A DNA stretch of 52,894 nucleotides, taken from contig DATKSG010000044.1 in the NCBI GenBank assembly GCA_035531775.1, positions 1 to 52,894 on the forward strand. The letters are read 5' to 3'. Shown here piece by piece: positions 16,754-24,844 of the stretch (position 1 is its first letter; the number at the start of each line of letters is the position of its first letter). The translations under genes were made by a program, and so were the position numbers. The notes beneath the pieces were generated by a model. It saw nothing but the letters and a program-made list of their open reading frames with translations, did not search any database and was not told the origin of the DNA. This stretch comes from DATKSG01 sp035531775. GTDB taxonomy: Bacteria > Actinomycetota > Acidimicrobiia > Acidimicrobiales > UBA8190.

Positions 16754-17956
16754 ATGCCCCAGGCGGTGATCGTGGACGCCGTGCGCACCCCGGTGGGCCG
16801 CCGCGGCGGGCGCCTGTCGGGATGGCATCCGGTGGACCTGGCTGCCGGACCGCTGGCCGCGCTGGTCGAGCGCAACGGGCTCGATCCCGACGTGGTCGAG
16901 GACGTGATCATGGGCTGCACCATGACTGTGGGCGAACAGGCCATGAACATCGCCCGCAACGCGGCGCTGGCGGCCGGGTTGGCCGAGTCGGTGCCGGGCA
17001 CCACGGTCGACCGCCAATGCGGCTCGGCCCAACAGGCCATCCACTTCGCCGCCCAGGCCGTAATGGCCGGCGCCATGGACGTCGTGATCGCCGCCGGAGT
17101 GGAGTCGATGAGCCGGGTGCCCATCGGGGCCACCACCGACCCGGGGCCCGGCGAAGCCTACGGTCCGCTGTACCGCCGCCGTTTCGAGCTGGTGCACCAG
17201 GGCGAGTGCGCCGAAGAGATCGCCCGTCGCTACCGGATCACCCGCCAGGACATGGACGCCCTGGCGTTTGAGTCACACCGCCGGGCCGCCCGGGCCCAGG
17301 ACGAGGGGCGCTTCGACGGCGAGATGCTGCCGCTCGAGGTGCGCCGGGCGGGCGACAATGGCGCCGTCACCAACGGAGCCGGCGCCGAGGATGAGGCCGG
17401 TGGGGAGCTGGTGGACTTCGACGAGGGGGTGCGCCGCGACACCAGCATCGAGAAGCTGGCCGGCCTGCGCCCGGCTTTCCGGCCCGACGGTCAGGTGACG
17501 GCCGGGACGTCGTCGCAGATCTCCGACGGGGCCGCTGCCGTGCTGATCATGAGCGAGCAGCGCGCCGAGGCGCTGGGGCTGCGTCCACGGGCCCGGTTCC
17601 ACGCCTTCGCCGTGGCGGCCAACGACCCGCAGATCATGTTGACGGCCCCTTTGCCGGCCACGCAGATGATCCTGGACAAGTCGGGAATGGGGATCGACGA
17701 CTTCGACGTCATCGAGATCAACGAGGCGTTCGCCTCGGTGGTGTTGGCCTGGGCCGGTCAGTTCCGGCCCGACATGACCAGGGTCAACCCCAACGGGGGA
17801 GCCATCGCCATCGGCCACCCCACCGGGTGCTCCGGGGCCCGGCTCATGGCCACGCTGCTCGGCGAGCTCGAGCGCACCGGCGGTCGCTACGGACTGCAGA
17901 CGATGTGCGAGGGCGGCGGCCAGGCCAATGCCACCGTCATCGAGCGCCTCGGCTGA
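16754..17956 (+). CDS. FadA6-like thiolase (acetyl-CoA acetyltransferase)
   Basis: A 400-aa degradative thiolase with an intact triad: Cys89 in DRQCGSAQQ, His355 in GHPTGCSG and Cys385 in TMCEGGGQAN. It resembles mycobacterial FadA6, the last thiolase of HIP breakdown, along its whole length (AVIVDAVRTPVG at the start, YGLQTMCEGGG at the end). An acidic insertion at about 205-225 (NGAGAEDEAGGELVDFDEG) is longer than in that homologue. It is divergent from the FadE31-like gene and shares operator site 4. Its 3' end overlaps the convergent marR gene by 20 bp. Confidence 0.94.
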   Translation: MPQAVIVDAVRTPVGRRGGRLSGWHPVDLAAGPLAALVERNGLDPDVVEDVIMGCTMTVGEQAMNIARNAALAAGLAESVPGTTVDRQCGSAQQAIHFAAQAVMAGAMDVVIAAGVESMSRVPIGATTDPGPGEAYGPLYRRRFELVHQGECAEEIARRYRITRQDMDALAFESHRRAARAQDEGRFDGEMLPLEVRRAGDNGAVTNGAGAEDEAGGELVDFDEGVRRDTSIEKLAGLRPAFRPDGQVTAGTSSQISDGAAAVLIMSEQRAEALGLRPRARFHAFAVAANDPQIMLTAPLPATQMILDKSGMGIDDFDVIEINEAFASVVLAWAGQFRPDMTRVNPNGGAIAIGHPTGCSGARLMATLLGELERTGGRYGLQTMCEGGGQANATVIERLG

Positions 17957-18386
17957 CAAGGCGCAGCAGTAGATCGCGCAGCTGGCGCAGCTCGTCGGTG
18001 CCCAAGGCGGCGAATGCCTCGGGGGGCTGGGCCAGGACTTTGCGGACCTGGGACTGGGTGCGCACACCGGCATCGGTTATGGCCACCACCTTCACCCGTC
18101 GGTCGGTCGGATGCAGCTGGCGCTCGGCCAGGCCGGCGTGCTCGAGGCCGTCCACCAGCGACGTCACGTACGACGGGTCGCAGCGGAAGATCCCGGCCAG
18201 CTCCCCCATGGACACCGGGTCGCCCGGGCGCAGCTGCAACAGGGTCTTCACCACCCCGGGGGCGAGGCCGGTGGTCTCGCAGGCCTCATGGAACCGGCGC
18301 TGTCCCTCCCCCTCGAGCACGAATTGATACAGGGCGTCCCACGCCTCGCCCGCCGCCGCCTGTCGGTCCCCCCTGTCATTTGACAT
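17937..18386 (-). CDS. MarR-family transcriptional regulator
   Basis: A 149-aa winged-helix regulator: helix-turn-helix VSMGELAGIFRCDPSYVTSLVDGLEHAGL, then the wing with HPTDRRVKVVAITDAG (Asp-Arg-Arg is the typical wing-tip signature) and C-terminal dimerisation helices. It is divergent from an EmrB/QacA-type transporter, the classical layout in which MarR represses an efflux pump and itself. The 71-bp gap is unusually AT-rich and contains two inverted repeats. The ATG at 18386 has no Shine-Dalgarno. The inducer is unknown. Confidence 0.93.
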   Translation of the reverse strand: MSNDRGDRQAAAGEAWDALYQFVLEGEGQRRFHEACETTGLAPGVVKTLLQLRPGDPVSMGELAGIFRCDPSYVTSLVDGLEHAGLAERQLHPTDRRVKVVAITDAGVRTQSQVRKVLAQPPEAFAALGTDELRQLRDLLLRLVSRGAR

Positions 18387-18389
18387 CTT

Positions 18390-18413
18390 TATACCTTTGA
18401 GTATAGTTAACTA
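18390..18413. promoter_or_regulatory. Probable MarR operator region
   Basis: Two overlapping inverted repeats sit in the divergent gap: TATAC-N6-GTATA at 18390-18405 and TAGTTAACTA at 18404-18413. The first abuts the marR start codon. Size and position fit MarR operators. The surrounding AT-rich stretch contrasts with the GC-rich genes. Confidence 0.6.
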
Positions 18414-18457
18414 AATCATTCATTCGCCTCAACCTTTTAGAAGAGTCTACTTCTGAC

Positions 18458-19966
18458 GTGACCACAGCACCCGCTTCCACCTCTCACGTGGCCCGCACGG
18501 GCGACCCCACCACCCACCCGCATCGGCGACTGGCCCTGGTGCTCATTTGCGCCGTACAGATGATGGTCATCCTCGACGGGACCATCGTCAACATCGCCCT
18601 GCCCTCCATCCAGCGGCAGCTGCACTTCACCGCCACCGGGCTCGAATGGGTCATCGCCGCCTACGCCCTGGCCTTCGGCGGGCTGCTGCTGCTCGGCGGC
18701 CGAAGCGGCGACCTCTTCGGCCGCCGGCGCATGTTCGTCGTCGGGGTGGGCATCTTCACCGCCGCCTCGCTCATAGGCGGCCTGGCCACCGACCCGGCGT
18801 GGCTCATCGCCGCGCGCGTGGCCCAAGGCGTGGGCGGCGCCATCGCCTCGCCCACCGCCTTGGCCCTGATCCAGAGCACGTTCCCCGAGGGCCGCGAGCG
18901 GGCCCGGGCCATGGGCGTATACGCGGCGATGTCGGGGGCCGGCGGCTCGCTCGGCCTGCTGCTCGGGGGCATCCTCACCGACGTGGCCTCGTGGCGGTGG
19001 GTCCTCTTCGTGAACGTGCCCATCGGCGTCGTGGTGGCCCTGAGCGCCGGGCGGGTGCTCGGCACCACCCAGACCCGCCCGGGCAAGCTCGACCTACCCG
19101 GGGCGCTGTCGGTGACGCTCGGCATGACGGCGCTGGTCTTCGGCCTGTCGCATGCCGCCACGTCGGGATGGTCCAACGGGGTCACATCGGGGTCGCTGGT
19201 AGCGGCAGTGGTGCTGCTGGCCACGTTCGTGGCCATCGAGCGCCGGAGCCCGCATGCCCTCATGCCGCTGCACATCTTCGCCGAGCGCAACCGCGCCGGC
19301 GCCTACGCCGTGATGCTGGCTCTGGCCGCCTCGATGTTCGCCACCTTCTTCTTCATCACCCAATTCGTCCAGAACGTCCTGGGCTACAGCCCCCTGAAGG
19401 CCGGCATCGCCTTCCTGCCCATGACCATCGGCATCGGCGGCACCGCCACCGTGGTGTCGCGCCTGGTGGGCCGGATCGGCACCCGCCGGCCCATGACCAT
19501 CGGGCCGCTGCTGGCCGCCGGTGGGCTCATGTGGCTGTCGTTCGCCGGGGTGCACTCGGGCTACTTGTCGATCATGGGGCCGTTGGTCATGTTGGCCGTG
19601 GGCATGGGCTCGACCTTCGTTCCGCTGACGCTGACCGTGATGCGCCGGGTGCAGCCCCAGGAGGCCGGCCTGGCCTCGGCGCTACTCAATACCGGTCAGC
19701 AGATCGGCGGCTCGCTCGGGCTCGCCGTGCTGGTAACGGTGGCCACCTCGGTCACCGCCGCCCACCGCGCCCTGGCCGGGGCCGGGACCATCGGCGCCGC
19801 CGCCGCCCACCAGGCGGTGACGAGCGGCTACGACGCCGCCTTCCGCATCGCTTCGCTCGTCGCCTTCGGCGCATTCGTGATCGCCGTGTCGGTCATCCGT
19901 GACGCGGCGGCGACGCCGGTGTCACTGGCCGTGCACGCTGTCGAGCCCGAGCCCGCTGTCGTCTAA
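18458..19966 (+). CDS. MFS drug:H+ antiporter, DHA2 (EmrB/QacA) family
   Basis: A 502-aa transporter with about 14 predicted membrane helices. Helix 1 begins ALVLICAVQMMVILDGTIVNIALP (motif D1 region), followed by motif A GGRSGDLFGRRRMF in the first cytoplasmic loop and the antiporter motif C region AAMSGAGGSLGLLLGGIL in helix 5. DHA2 pumps expel hydrophobic or amphipathic compounds using the proton gradient. It is divergent from marR, which probably represses it. Start GTG 18458, with AGAAGAG upstream. Next to a steroid/lipid locus it could export toxic intermediates, but no substrate can be read from sequence. Confidence 0.93.
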   Translation: MTTAPASTSHVARTGDPTTHPHRRLALVLICAVQMMVILDGTIVNIALPSIQRQLHFTATGLEWVIAAYALAFGGLLLLGGRSGDLFGRRRMFVVGVGIFTAASLIGGLATDPAWLIAARVAQGVGGAIASPTALALIQSTFPEGRERARAMGVYAAMSGAGGSLGLLLGGILTDVASWRWVLFVNVPIGVVVALSAGRVLGTTQTRPGKLDLPGALSVTLGMTALVFGLSHAATSGWSNGVTSGSLVAAVVLLATFVAIERRSPHALMPLHIFAERNRAGAYAVMLALAASMFATFFFITQFVQNVLGYSPLKAGIAFLPMTIGIGGTATVVSRLVGRIGTRRPMTIGPLLAAGGLMWLSFAGVHSGYLSIMGPLVMLAVGMGSTFVPLTLTVMRRVQPQEAGLASALLNTGQQIGGSLGLAVLVTVATSVTAAHRALAGAGTIGAAAAHQAVTSGYDAAFRIASLVAFGAFVIAVSVIRDAAATPVSLAVHAVEPEPAVV

Positions 19967-20431
19967 GGGCCGCCAGTACACCAGGGCGTCCTCTCCGTCT
20001 ACGGCGCCCGGCACCCGACCGGTCACGACGAAGCCCAGCGATTCGTAGAGCTGGCGAGCCGGGTTGGAGGCGAAGACCAGGTTGAACTGCATGGCGTCGA
20101 AGCCCAGTCCCCGAGCCCGTGCCATCGAGTCCTCCACCAGCGCCCGCCCGATGCCACGGCGGCGACGTGCCGCGTCCACCATGTAGCCGGCATTGGCGAT
20201 GTGGGCGGCCCGGCCGGGGAAGTTGGGCCTCAGGTAGTAGGCGCCCACCACCGCACCCCCTTGGCGGGCCACCACCACGGCGCGCTGGGCCGCACCCCAG
20301 GTGCCCTCGAAGTCCACCGCCGTGAGCGGCGCCTCATGGGGAAAGCCGTCACCGGACTCCACCACGGCGCTGAAAATGGCCCACAGGGCGGCGTCGTCGT
20401 CGGGCTCCGCCTCGGCCAGGACCAACTCCAC
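19922..20431 (-). CDS. GNAT-family N-acetyltransferase
   Basis: A 169-aa GNAT enzyme. The acetyl-CoA pyrophosphate loop is RRRRGIGRALVED (about residues 86-98), preceded by the strand AHIANAGYMVDAA, with the C-terminal NPARQLYESLGFVVTGR helix typical of the fold. GTG 20431 lies 3 bp after the ipdC stop, so it is the last gene of the echA20-ipdABC operon. Its 3' end overlaps the convergent MFS gene by 45 bp. The acceptor is unknown. Its place in an ipd operon is unusual in my knowledge. Confidence 0.9.
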   Translation of the reverse strand: MELVLAEAEPDDDAALWAIFSAVVESGDGFPHEAPLTAVDFEGTWGAAQRAVVVARQGGAVVGAYYLRPNFPGRAAHIANAGYMVDAARRRRGIGRALVEDSMARARGLGFDAMQFNLVFASNPARQLYESLGFVVTGRVPGAVDGEDALVYWRPLDDSGLGLDSVHGQ

Positions 20432-20434
20432 GTC

Positions 20435-21514
20435 CTAGGCCCCCAGACGCTCGAGCACGGCGTTGGCCTCCTCGATGATGCGCGACACCAGCGCGGCCAC
20501 AGTGGGCAGCTCGTCGATGAGCCCGACCACTTGGCCGGTGGGGAGGATCCCGGCGTCGGCCCGGCCCTCCACCAAGGCGGCTCTGGTCATCATGGGGGCG
20601 TTGGCCGCCATGGCCACCTGGGCCCAGGTCAGCTCACCACCCTCCTTGATGGCGCGCCCCTGGCGCCACAGGGCGGGTAGCGAGGTCCCCACCTGGCGGC
20701 GGAAGGCCATGGCGTTTCGCAAGGCCCGGGGCAGCGCCACCATCCGCCCGGCGCCCTCGAGGCGCTGCACCATCGGCGTGCGCACCACCCGTTGGGGAGC
20801 TCCATCGACCCGGGTGGTTACCACGGTGCCGGTCACTGCCGTGGCCAGATACATGGCCTTTACGGCGTCGGGCACCGTGCTCTCCTCGGTGAGCAGGAAG
20901 CGGGTGCCCATGGCGATGCCGCTCGCCCCGTAAGCCAAGGCGGCCACCAGCCCGCGCCCGTCGGTAAAACCACCGGCGCCGATGACCGCCACCCGGTCTC
21001 CGACGGCGTCCACCACCGACGGCAGCAGCAGCGAAGTGGGCACCGCACCGGTGTGCCCGCCGCCCTCGGCCCCCTGGGCGATGACACCGCTCACGCCCCA
21101 TCCGGCCACTTTCTCGGCGTGGCGACGGGCGCCCACTGTGGGGATGACCACCACGCCGGCGCCCTGCAGGCGCTCCACCATGTCCGGATGCGGGGCCTGG
21201 GCGAAGCTGGCTACCGCCACGGACTCGGCGATGAGCAGGTCGATGCGGTCGGCGGCGTCGGGGGCGTCGGTGCGCAGGTTGACACCGAAGGGGGCGTCGG
21301 TGCGGGCTTTCACCTCGGCCACGGCCACGCGCAGCTCGTCGAGAGTCATAGTGGCCGAAGCCAGGATCCCGAGCGCGCCGGCCGCCGCCGTGGCCGCCAC
21401 CAGGCGGGGGCCGGCCACCCACCCCATGCCGGTCTGGACGATGGGGTAGCGCACCCCCACCAACCGGCACAGGCGGGTCGACAGCGCCGGGTGGGGCTCG
21501 GGGCCGGTGCTCAA
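20435..21514 (-). CDS. ipdC: IpdC-like flavin reductase (nitronate monooxygenase / 2-nitropropane dioxygenase family)
   Basis: A 359-aa FMN-dependent TIM-barrel protein, the length of mycobacterial IpdC (Rv3553, about 355 aa). The FMN site shows YPIVQTGMGWVAGPRLV at the N-terminus, the phosphate-binding QGAEGGGHTG and GGFTDGRGL. In mycobacteria IpdC acts on a HIP-derived acyl-CoA in steroid ring degradation. It starts with TTG at 21514, overlapping the ipdB stop by 4 nt (TTGA). Position directly after ipdB reproduces the mycobacterial order, which favours IpdC over a true nitronate monooxygenase. Confidence 0.88.
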   Translation of the reverse strand: MSTGPEPHPALSTRLCRLVGVRYPIVQTGMGWVAGPRLVAATAAAGALGILASATMTLDELRVAVAEVKARTDAPFGVNLRTDAPDAADRIDLLIAESVAVASFAQAPHPDMVERLQGAGVVVIPTVGARRHAEKVAGWGVSGVIAQGAEGGGHTGAVPTSLLLPSVVDAVGDRVAVIGAGGFTDGRGLVAALAYGASGIAMGTRFLLTEESTVPDAVKAMYLATAVTGTVVTTRVDGAPQRVVRTPMVQRLEGAGRMVALPRALRNAMAFRRQVGTSLPALWRQGRAIKEGGELTWAQVAMAANAPMMTRAALVEGRADAGILPTGQVVGLIDELPTVAALVSRIIEEANAVLERLGA

Positions 21515-22278
21515 GAGGCGACCTCCGCCTGGCGCGCTGCCCCGGGATCGAGCACCTGGCGGATCAGCGCCAGCTCGTCGTCAGTGGGACGCCGGCTCAC
21601 TGGCACGTGGCCGGGCACCTCCAGCGCGCAGCCCGTGGCGGCGATGACGTCGGCCACTTCGACGCCGGGGTGCACCGACCGCAAGCGCAAGCGTCGTTCG
21701 GTGCCGGCGAAGTCGAGCACGGCCAGGTTGGTCACCACCACCCGGATCTCGTGGAAGCGCGCCGCGCCAGGAGTAAGTGCGGCGCGGTCGTAGCCGACAC
21801 CGCAAACCATGTCGACGGCTTCGACGAACACCCGGGGGCTGTGATTGGGCACCCAGTAGCTGGTGGTGTGGTGCACGGTGTTGCCGGGCGAGCCGCGCAC
21901 CCCGATGAGCTGTGCGCTCGGCCGGTGCCAGTCGCCCACACAGCTGATGTTCTGGTTGCCGTGGACGTCTATCTGGCTGGCCATCATCATGACGTGACGG
22001 CGTCCCGACCACACCACGTCGAACACCTTGCGGTACGGTAACCACGCCTCGCGCACCATGTCGTCGGGAGCGGTCGCAAGCGGCGGTGTGTCGGCCACCA
22101 GCGCCGCCTCGCCGTCGGTGAGCACCAGGTCGGGAGCGAAGGTGGAGCGGGCCAGCCGGACGCCGAGGGCGGGAATAGTGCCGAAGGCGCTGGCCAGTAT
22201 CTCCCCGTCGCCGCGCCACGCCTCGGCACAGGCCACTGCGCAGACCTCGGCCCTTGTCACGGCGGCGGCCTGGCTCAT
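21511..22278 (-). CDS. ipdB: IpdB, CoA-transferase-like subunit (steroid ring hydrolase)
   Basis: A 255-aa class I CoA-transferase beta-subunit homologue. It matches IpdB (Rv3552) in many stretches recalled from that protein: TRAEVCAVACAE, FAPDLVLTDGEA, GRRHVMM, GNQNIS, GVRGSPGNT, TSYWVPNH, RVFVEAVD and SVHPGVEVADV. In mycobacteria IpdA-IpdB hydrolyses the last carbocyclic ring of the steroid (COCHEA-CoA) and is not a real CoA transferase. The ATG at 22278 has GGAGAGG upstream and overlaps the ipdA stop by 4 nt (ATGA), so the subunits are translationally coupled. Confidence 0.95.
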   Translation of the reverse strand: MSQAAAVTRAEVCAVACAEAWRGDGEILASAFGTIPALGVRLARSTFAPDLVLTDGEAALVADTPPLATAPDDMVREAWLPYRKVFDVVWSGRRHVMMMASQIDVHGNQNISCVGDWHRPSAQLIGVRGSPGNTVHHTTSYWVPNHSPRVFVEAVDMVCGVGYDRAALTPGAARFHEIRVVVTNLAVLDFAGTERRLRLRSVHPGVEVADVIAATGCALEVPGHVPVSRRPTDDELALIRQVLDPGAARQAEVAS

Positions 22279-23129
22279 GGCGACCTCTCCTCGGCCACAG
22301 CAGCGCGGTAACCGGCCTCGTCGGTGTGGACGAAGCGCTCGGAGAAGGCGCCCCATCGCTCGGGGTCGGCGGCGGCCCCGGCGTAGAGGCGCTGAAAGGC
22401 CTCGTCGCGTCCGTAGTCGGGGTCACACGAGGTGAAGTGCGCCCCGCCCGGCACCTCGGCCACGGCGTCGGTCAGCATCCGGTGCACCAGCACGGAGCTG
22501 AGCGGACCCTCGTCGGTCAGGCGGCCGGGATCCACCAGCCGCTCGGCGGTGAGAAAGCGCCGCTCGGCGGCGCCGAGGAACAGTTCGTCGAAGTACGGGT
22601 CGGGACCGAGGAACTGGCCGTTGCCGTGACGGTCGGCTCGGTTGCAGTGGACGAAGGCGGCATCGAGGCGCAACGCCGGCATGGCCACCAGCTCTTCGCC
22701 GTCGTCATAGGGCGAGACCACGGTGCGCAACTGGGGGTTGACCCTCATCACGTCCGATCCCAGGCCGGCCCGGGTGGGTAGGAACGGCAGTCGCTGCGAA
22801 GCGGCCAGCAAGCCCAGGTAGAACATCCCCTCATCGACCTCCATGGCCTCGAGCCCCTGCTGGCGCGCGGCGCGGAAATGGGGGTCGAGAGCGATGGAGT
22901 CCAGCGTCACGAAACCGAAGACGACCTTGCGCACGAGACCGGCCGCGCACAGCAGCCCGACGTCGGGACCGCCGTAGGACACCACGGTCAGGTCACCGAT
23001 GCCGGCTCTGACGATGGCGCGCACCGCCGCCATGGGCTTGCGGCGCGAGCCCCAGCCGCCGAAGCCGACCGTCATACCCGGTCGCAGCTCGCCCACCATG
23101 TCCTCGACGGCGGCTCTCTTGTCGGTCAT
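22275..23129 (-). CDS. ipdA: IpdA, CoA-transferase-like subunit (steroid ring hydrolase)
   Basis: A 284-aa alpha-subunit homologue, closely similar to IpdA (Rv3551): GWGSRRKPMAAVRAI, YGGPDVGLLC, DEGMFYLGL, QRLPFLPTRAGLGSDV, MPALRLDAAFVH, DPYFDELFLGAAERRFL and PGGAHFTSCDPDYGRDEAFQR (in two pieces) are recognisable. The conserved DEGM segment probably holds the catalytic glutamate described for IpdAB; this assignment is from memory. ATG 23129 lies 13 bp behind the echA20 stop. IpdAB opens the last steroid ring, so the organism should degrade the C/D-ring remnant of sterols or related terpenoids. Confidence 0.95.
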   Translation of the reverse strand: MTDKRAAVEDMVGELRPGMTVGFGGWGSRRKPMAAVRAIVRAGIGDLTVVSYGGPDVGLLCAAGLVRKVVFGFVTLDSIALDPHFRAARQQGLEAMEVDEGMFYLGLLAASQRLPFLPTRAGLGSDVMRVNPQLRTVVSPYDDGEELVAMPALRLDAAFVHCNRADRHGNGQFLGPDPYFDELFLGAAERRFLTAERLVDPGRLTDEGPLSSVLVHRMLTDAVAEVPGGAHFTSCDPDYGRDEAFQRLYAGAAADPERWGAFSERFVHTDEAGYRAAVAEERSP

Positions 23130-23142
23130 GGTGCGGGCGCCC

Positions 23143-23901
23143 TCACGTCGAGGTGTCGGCCTGGCGCTTGTCCACGAAAGCCTGGCGCTGCTCGTCGGCT
23201 ACCCCGGCCACATGCAGCTCGTAGGTGAAGCCCTGCTCGAACCGGTAGCTGCGCTTCACGTCCACCGGGTCGATGCCGTTGAGCGATTCCTTGGCCCGCC
23301 GCACGATGGTGGGGCTCTTGGCCGCCACCATGTCGGCCAGCCGGTAGGCGGTGTCCATCAGTTGCTCACGGGGCACCACGGCGGCCAATGACCCGTAGGC
23401 GGCCAGCTCGGCGGCAGTGGCCGGCTGGGCCGTATAGACCATCTGGCGCATCTTGTGCTGAGGCACCAACCGGCTCAGGTGGGTGGCCGCCCCCAGCGCG
23501 CCCCGGTCCACTTCGGGCAAGCCGAAGGTGGCGTCGTCGGAGGCCACCACCATGTCGGCGTTGCCCACGATGCCGATGCCTCCGCCCAGGCAGAAGCCCT
23601 GTACGGCGGCGATGACCGGCACCTCGCAGTCGTAGACGGCGGCAAAAGCCGCTGCGCAGCCCCGGTTTACTCCGACCAAGGCCTCGTTCCCGCGGGCCTG
23701 GATCTCTTTGATGTCGACGCCGGCGCAGAAGCCCCGTCCCTCGGCCCGCACTACCACCACCTTGACCTCGGGCACCCGCCCGGCGGCGGTCACGGCGTCA
23801 GCGAAGGCGAACCAGTCGGCCACGGCCAACGCGTTCACTGGCGGGACGTCGATCACCACATCGACCGTGCCCGGGCTGCGCCTGATGTGCTCGATGGGCA
23901 T
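23143..23901 (-). CDS. echA20: EchA20, enoyl-CoA hydratase/isomerase-family ring hydrolase
   Basis: A 252-aa crotonase-fold protein. Oxyanion-hole segments are AEGRGFCAGVDIKE and GFCLGGGIGIVGNAD; then DATFGLPEVDRGALGAATHLSRLVPQH (in adjacent pieces) and C-terminal YRFEQGFTYELHVAGVADE match EchA20 (Rv3550) as recalled. EchA20 opens a ring of the HIP-derived CoA thioester by hydrolytic C-C cleavage in mycobacteria. The ATG at 23901 has GGAG about 7 nt upstream and is 21 bp from operator site 5. It is the first gene of the operon echA20-ipdA-ipdB-ipdC-GNAT. Confidence 0.94.
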   Translation of the reverse strand: MPIEHIRRSPGTVDVVIDVPPVNALAVADWFAFADAVTAAGRVPEVKVVVVRAEGRGFCAGVDIKEIQARGNEALVGVNRGCAAAFAAVYDCEVPVIAAVQGFCLGGGIGIVGNADMVVASDDATFGLPEVDRGALGAATHLSRLVPQHKMRQMVYTAQPATAAELAAYGSLAAVVPREQLMDTAYRLADMVAAKSPTIVRRAKESLNGIDPVDVKRSYRFEQGFTYELHVAGVADEQRQAFVDKRQADTST

Positions 23902-23922
23902 GCTGGCTCCGGTCCCGAGGTC

Positions 23923-23937
23923 CTGACGCAGCGTCAG
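23923..23937. promoter_or_regulatory. TetR-type operator, site 5 (echA20 / SDR divergent promoter)
   Basis: CTGACGCAGCGTCAG, extended to a 17-bp CCTGAC...GTCAGG inverted repeat at 22922+1000 scale (23922-23938), lies 21 bp from the echA20 start and 49 bp from the divergent SDR start. It is the strongest of the five sites. Confidence 0.74.
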
Positions 23938-23986
23938 GAACGCTGGCAGGATAGGCCAGGGATCCGGTGCAAGCGAGGAGGTAGCC

Positions 23987-24775
23987 GTGGGCCAAGAGCA
24001 GGCAAACGCGCTGGACTTCACGGGCCGGGTGGCCGTTGTCACCGGCGGCACCCGTGGCGTGGGGCGCGCCGTGGCCGAGTCCTTCCTCGACGCCGGGGCC
24101 GACGTGGTGGTGTGCGGCCGCCACGAGGTCGAGAATCTGCCCTCGGCCGGTGGCCGCGCCGCGTCGTTCGTGGCCGCCGACGTGCGCCAGGCCGAGGAGG
24201 CGGCTGCCGTGGTGGACGCGGCGATGGCGGCTCACGGCCGCATCGACATCCTCGTGAACAACGCCGGTGGGACACCGACCGTCGCCTCCGACGAGGCCTC
24301 GCCCGGTCTCGTGACGTCGATCGTCGCTCTCAACCTGCTGGCCCCGTTCTTCTGTGCCCAGAGCGCGTATGGCGCCATGCGCCACCAGCCGGGCGGCGGG
24401 ACCATCATCAACATCGCCAGCGTGTCGGGCCTGCGGCCGTCGCCGGGCACCGCCGCTTACGGTGCGGCCAAGGCCGGGCTGATCAACCTCACCCGCACCT
24501 TGGCCGTGGAGTGGGCCCCGACCGTGCGGGTCAACTGCGTGGTGGCCGGCCTGATCGCCACCGAGGCGGCCGAAGGCCACTACGGAGGGGCCCAGACCAT
24601 GGCGGCGGTGGCCGACACGGTGCCCATGGGGCGCTTGGGCACCCCCCAGGACGTGGCCGGGGTGTGCCTGTTCCTGGCCTCCCCGCTCGCCGCCTACGTC
24701 ACCGGGGCGGCGGTCGAAGCCCACGGGGGCGGGGAGTCCCCCGCCTTTTTGCAGGCGCTGCGCCGGTCGGGCTGA
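23987..24775 (+). CDS. Short-chain dehydrogenase/reductase, Rv3548c/Rv3549c-type
   Basis: A 262-aa classical SDR: cofactor motif TGGTRGVG, NNAGG, and active site with Ser in IASVSG and the YGAAK motif (Tyr-x-x-x-Lys). The C-terminus ending HGGGESPAFL and the segment RPSGTAAYGAAKAGL-like (here RPSPGTAAYGAAKAGL) recall the SDR genes next to echA20 in mycobacteria. It is divergent from echA20, as there, and shares operator site 5. GTG 23987 has an excellent GAGGAGG ribosome site. It probably oxidises a hydroxyl group of a ring-derived acyl-CoA. Confidence 0.92.
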   Translation: MGQEQANALDFTGRVAVVTGGTRGVGRAVAESFLDAGADVVVCGRHEVENLPSAGGRAASFVAADVRQAEEAAAVVDAAMAAHGRIDILVNNAGGTPTVASDEASPGLVTSIVALNLLAPFFCAQSAYGAMRHQPGGGTIINIASVSGLRPSPGTAAYGAAKAGLINLTRTLAVEWAPTVRVNCVVAGLIATEAAEGHYGGAQTMAAVADTVPMGRLGTPQDVAGVCLFLASPLAAYVTGAAVEAHGGGESPAFLQALRRSG

Positions 24776-24844
24776 CAACACGATCCCAATACCGGCTGGC
24801 CCATCGGGAGCGGCCGCTTATGGAGCCAATGGCACCTTAAGGGC

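Noticed and set aside
20435..21514. Annotation as true nitronate monooxygenase
   Set aside because: Position after ipdAB and matching length favour IpdC; the nitronate function is only a family label.
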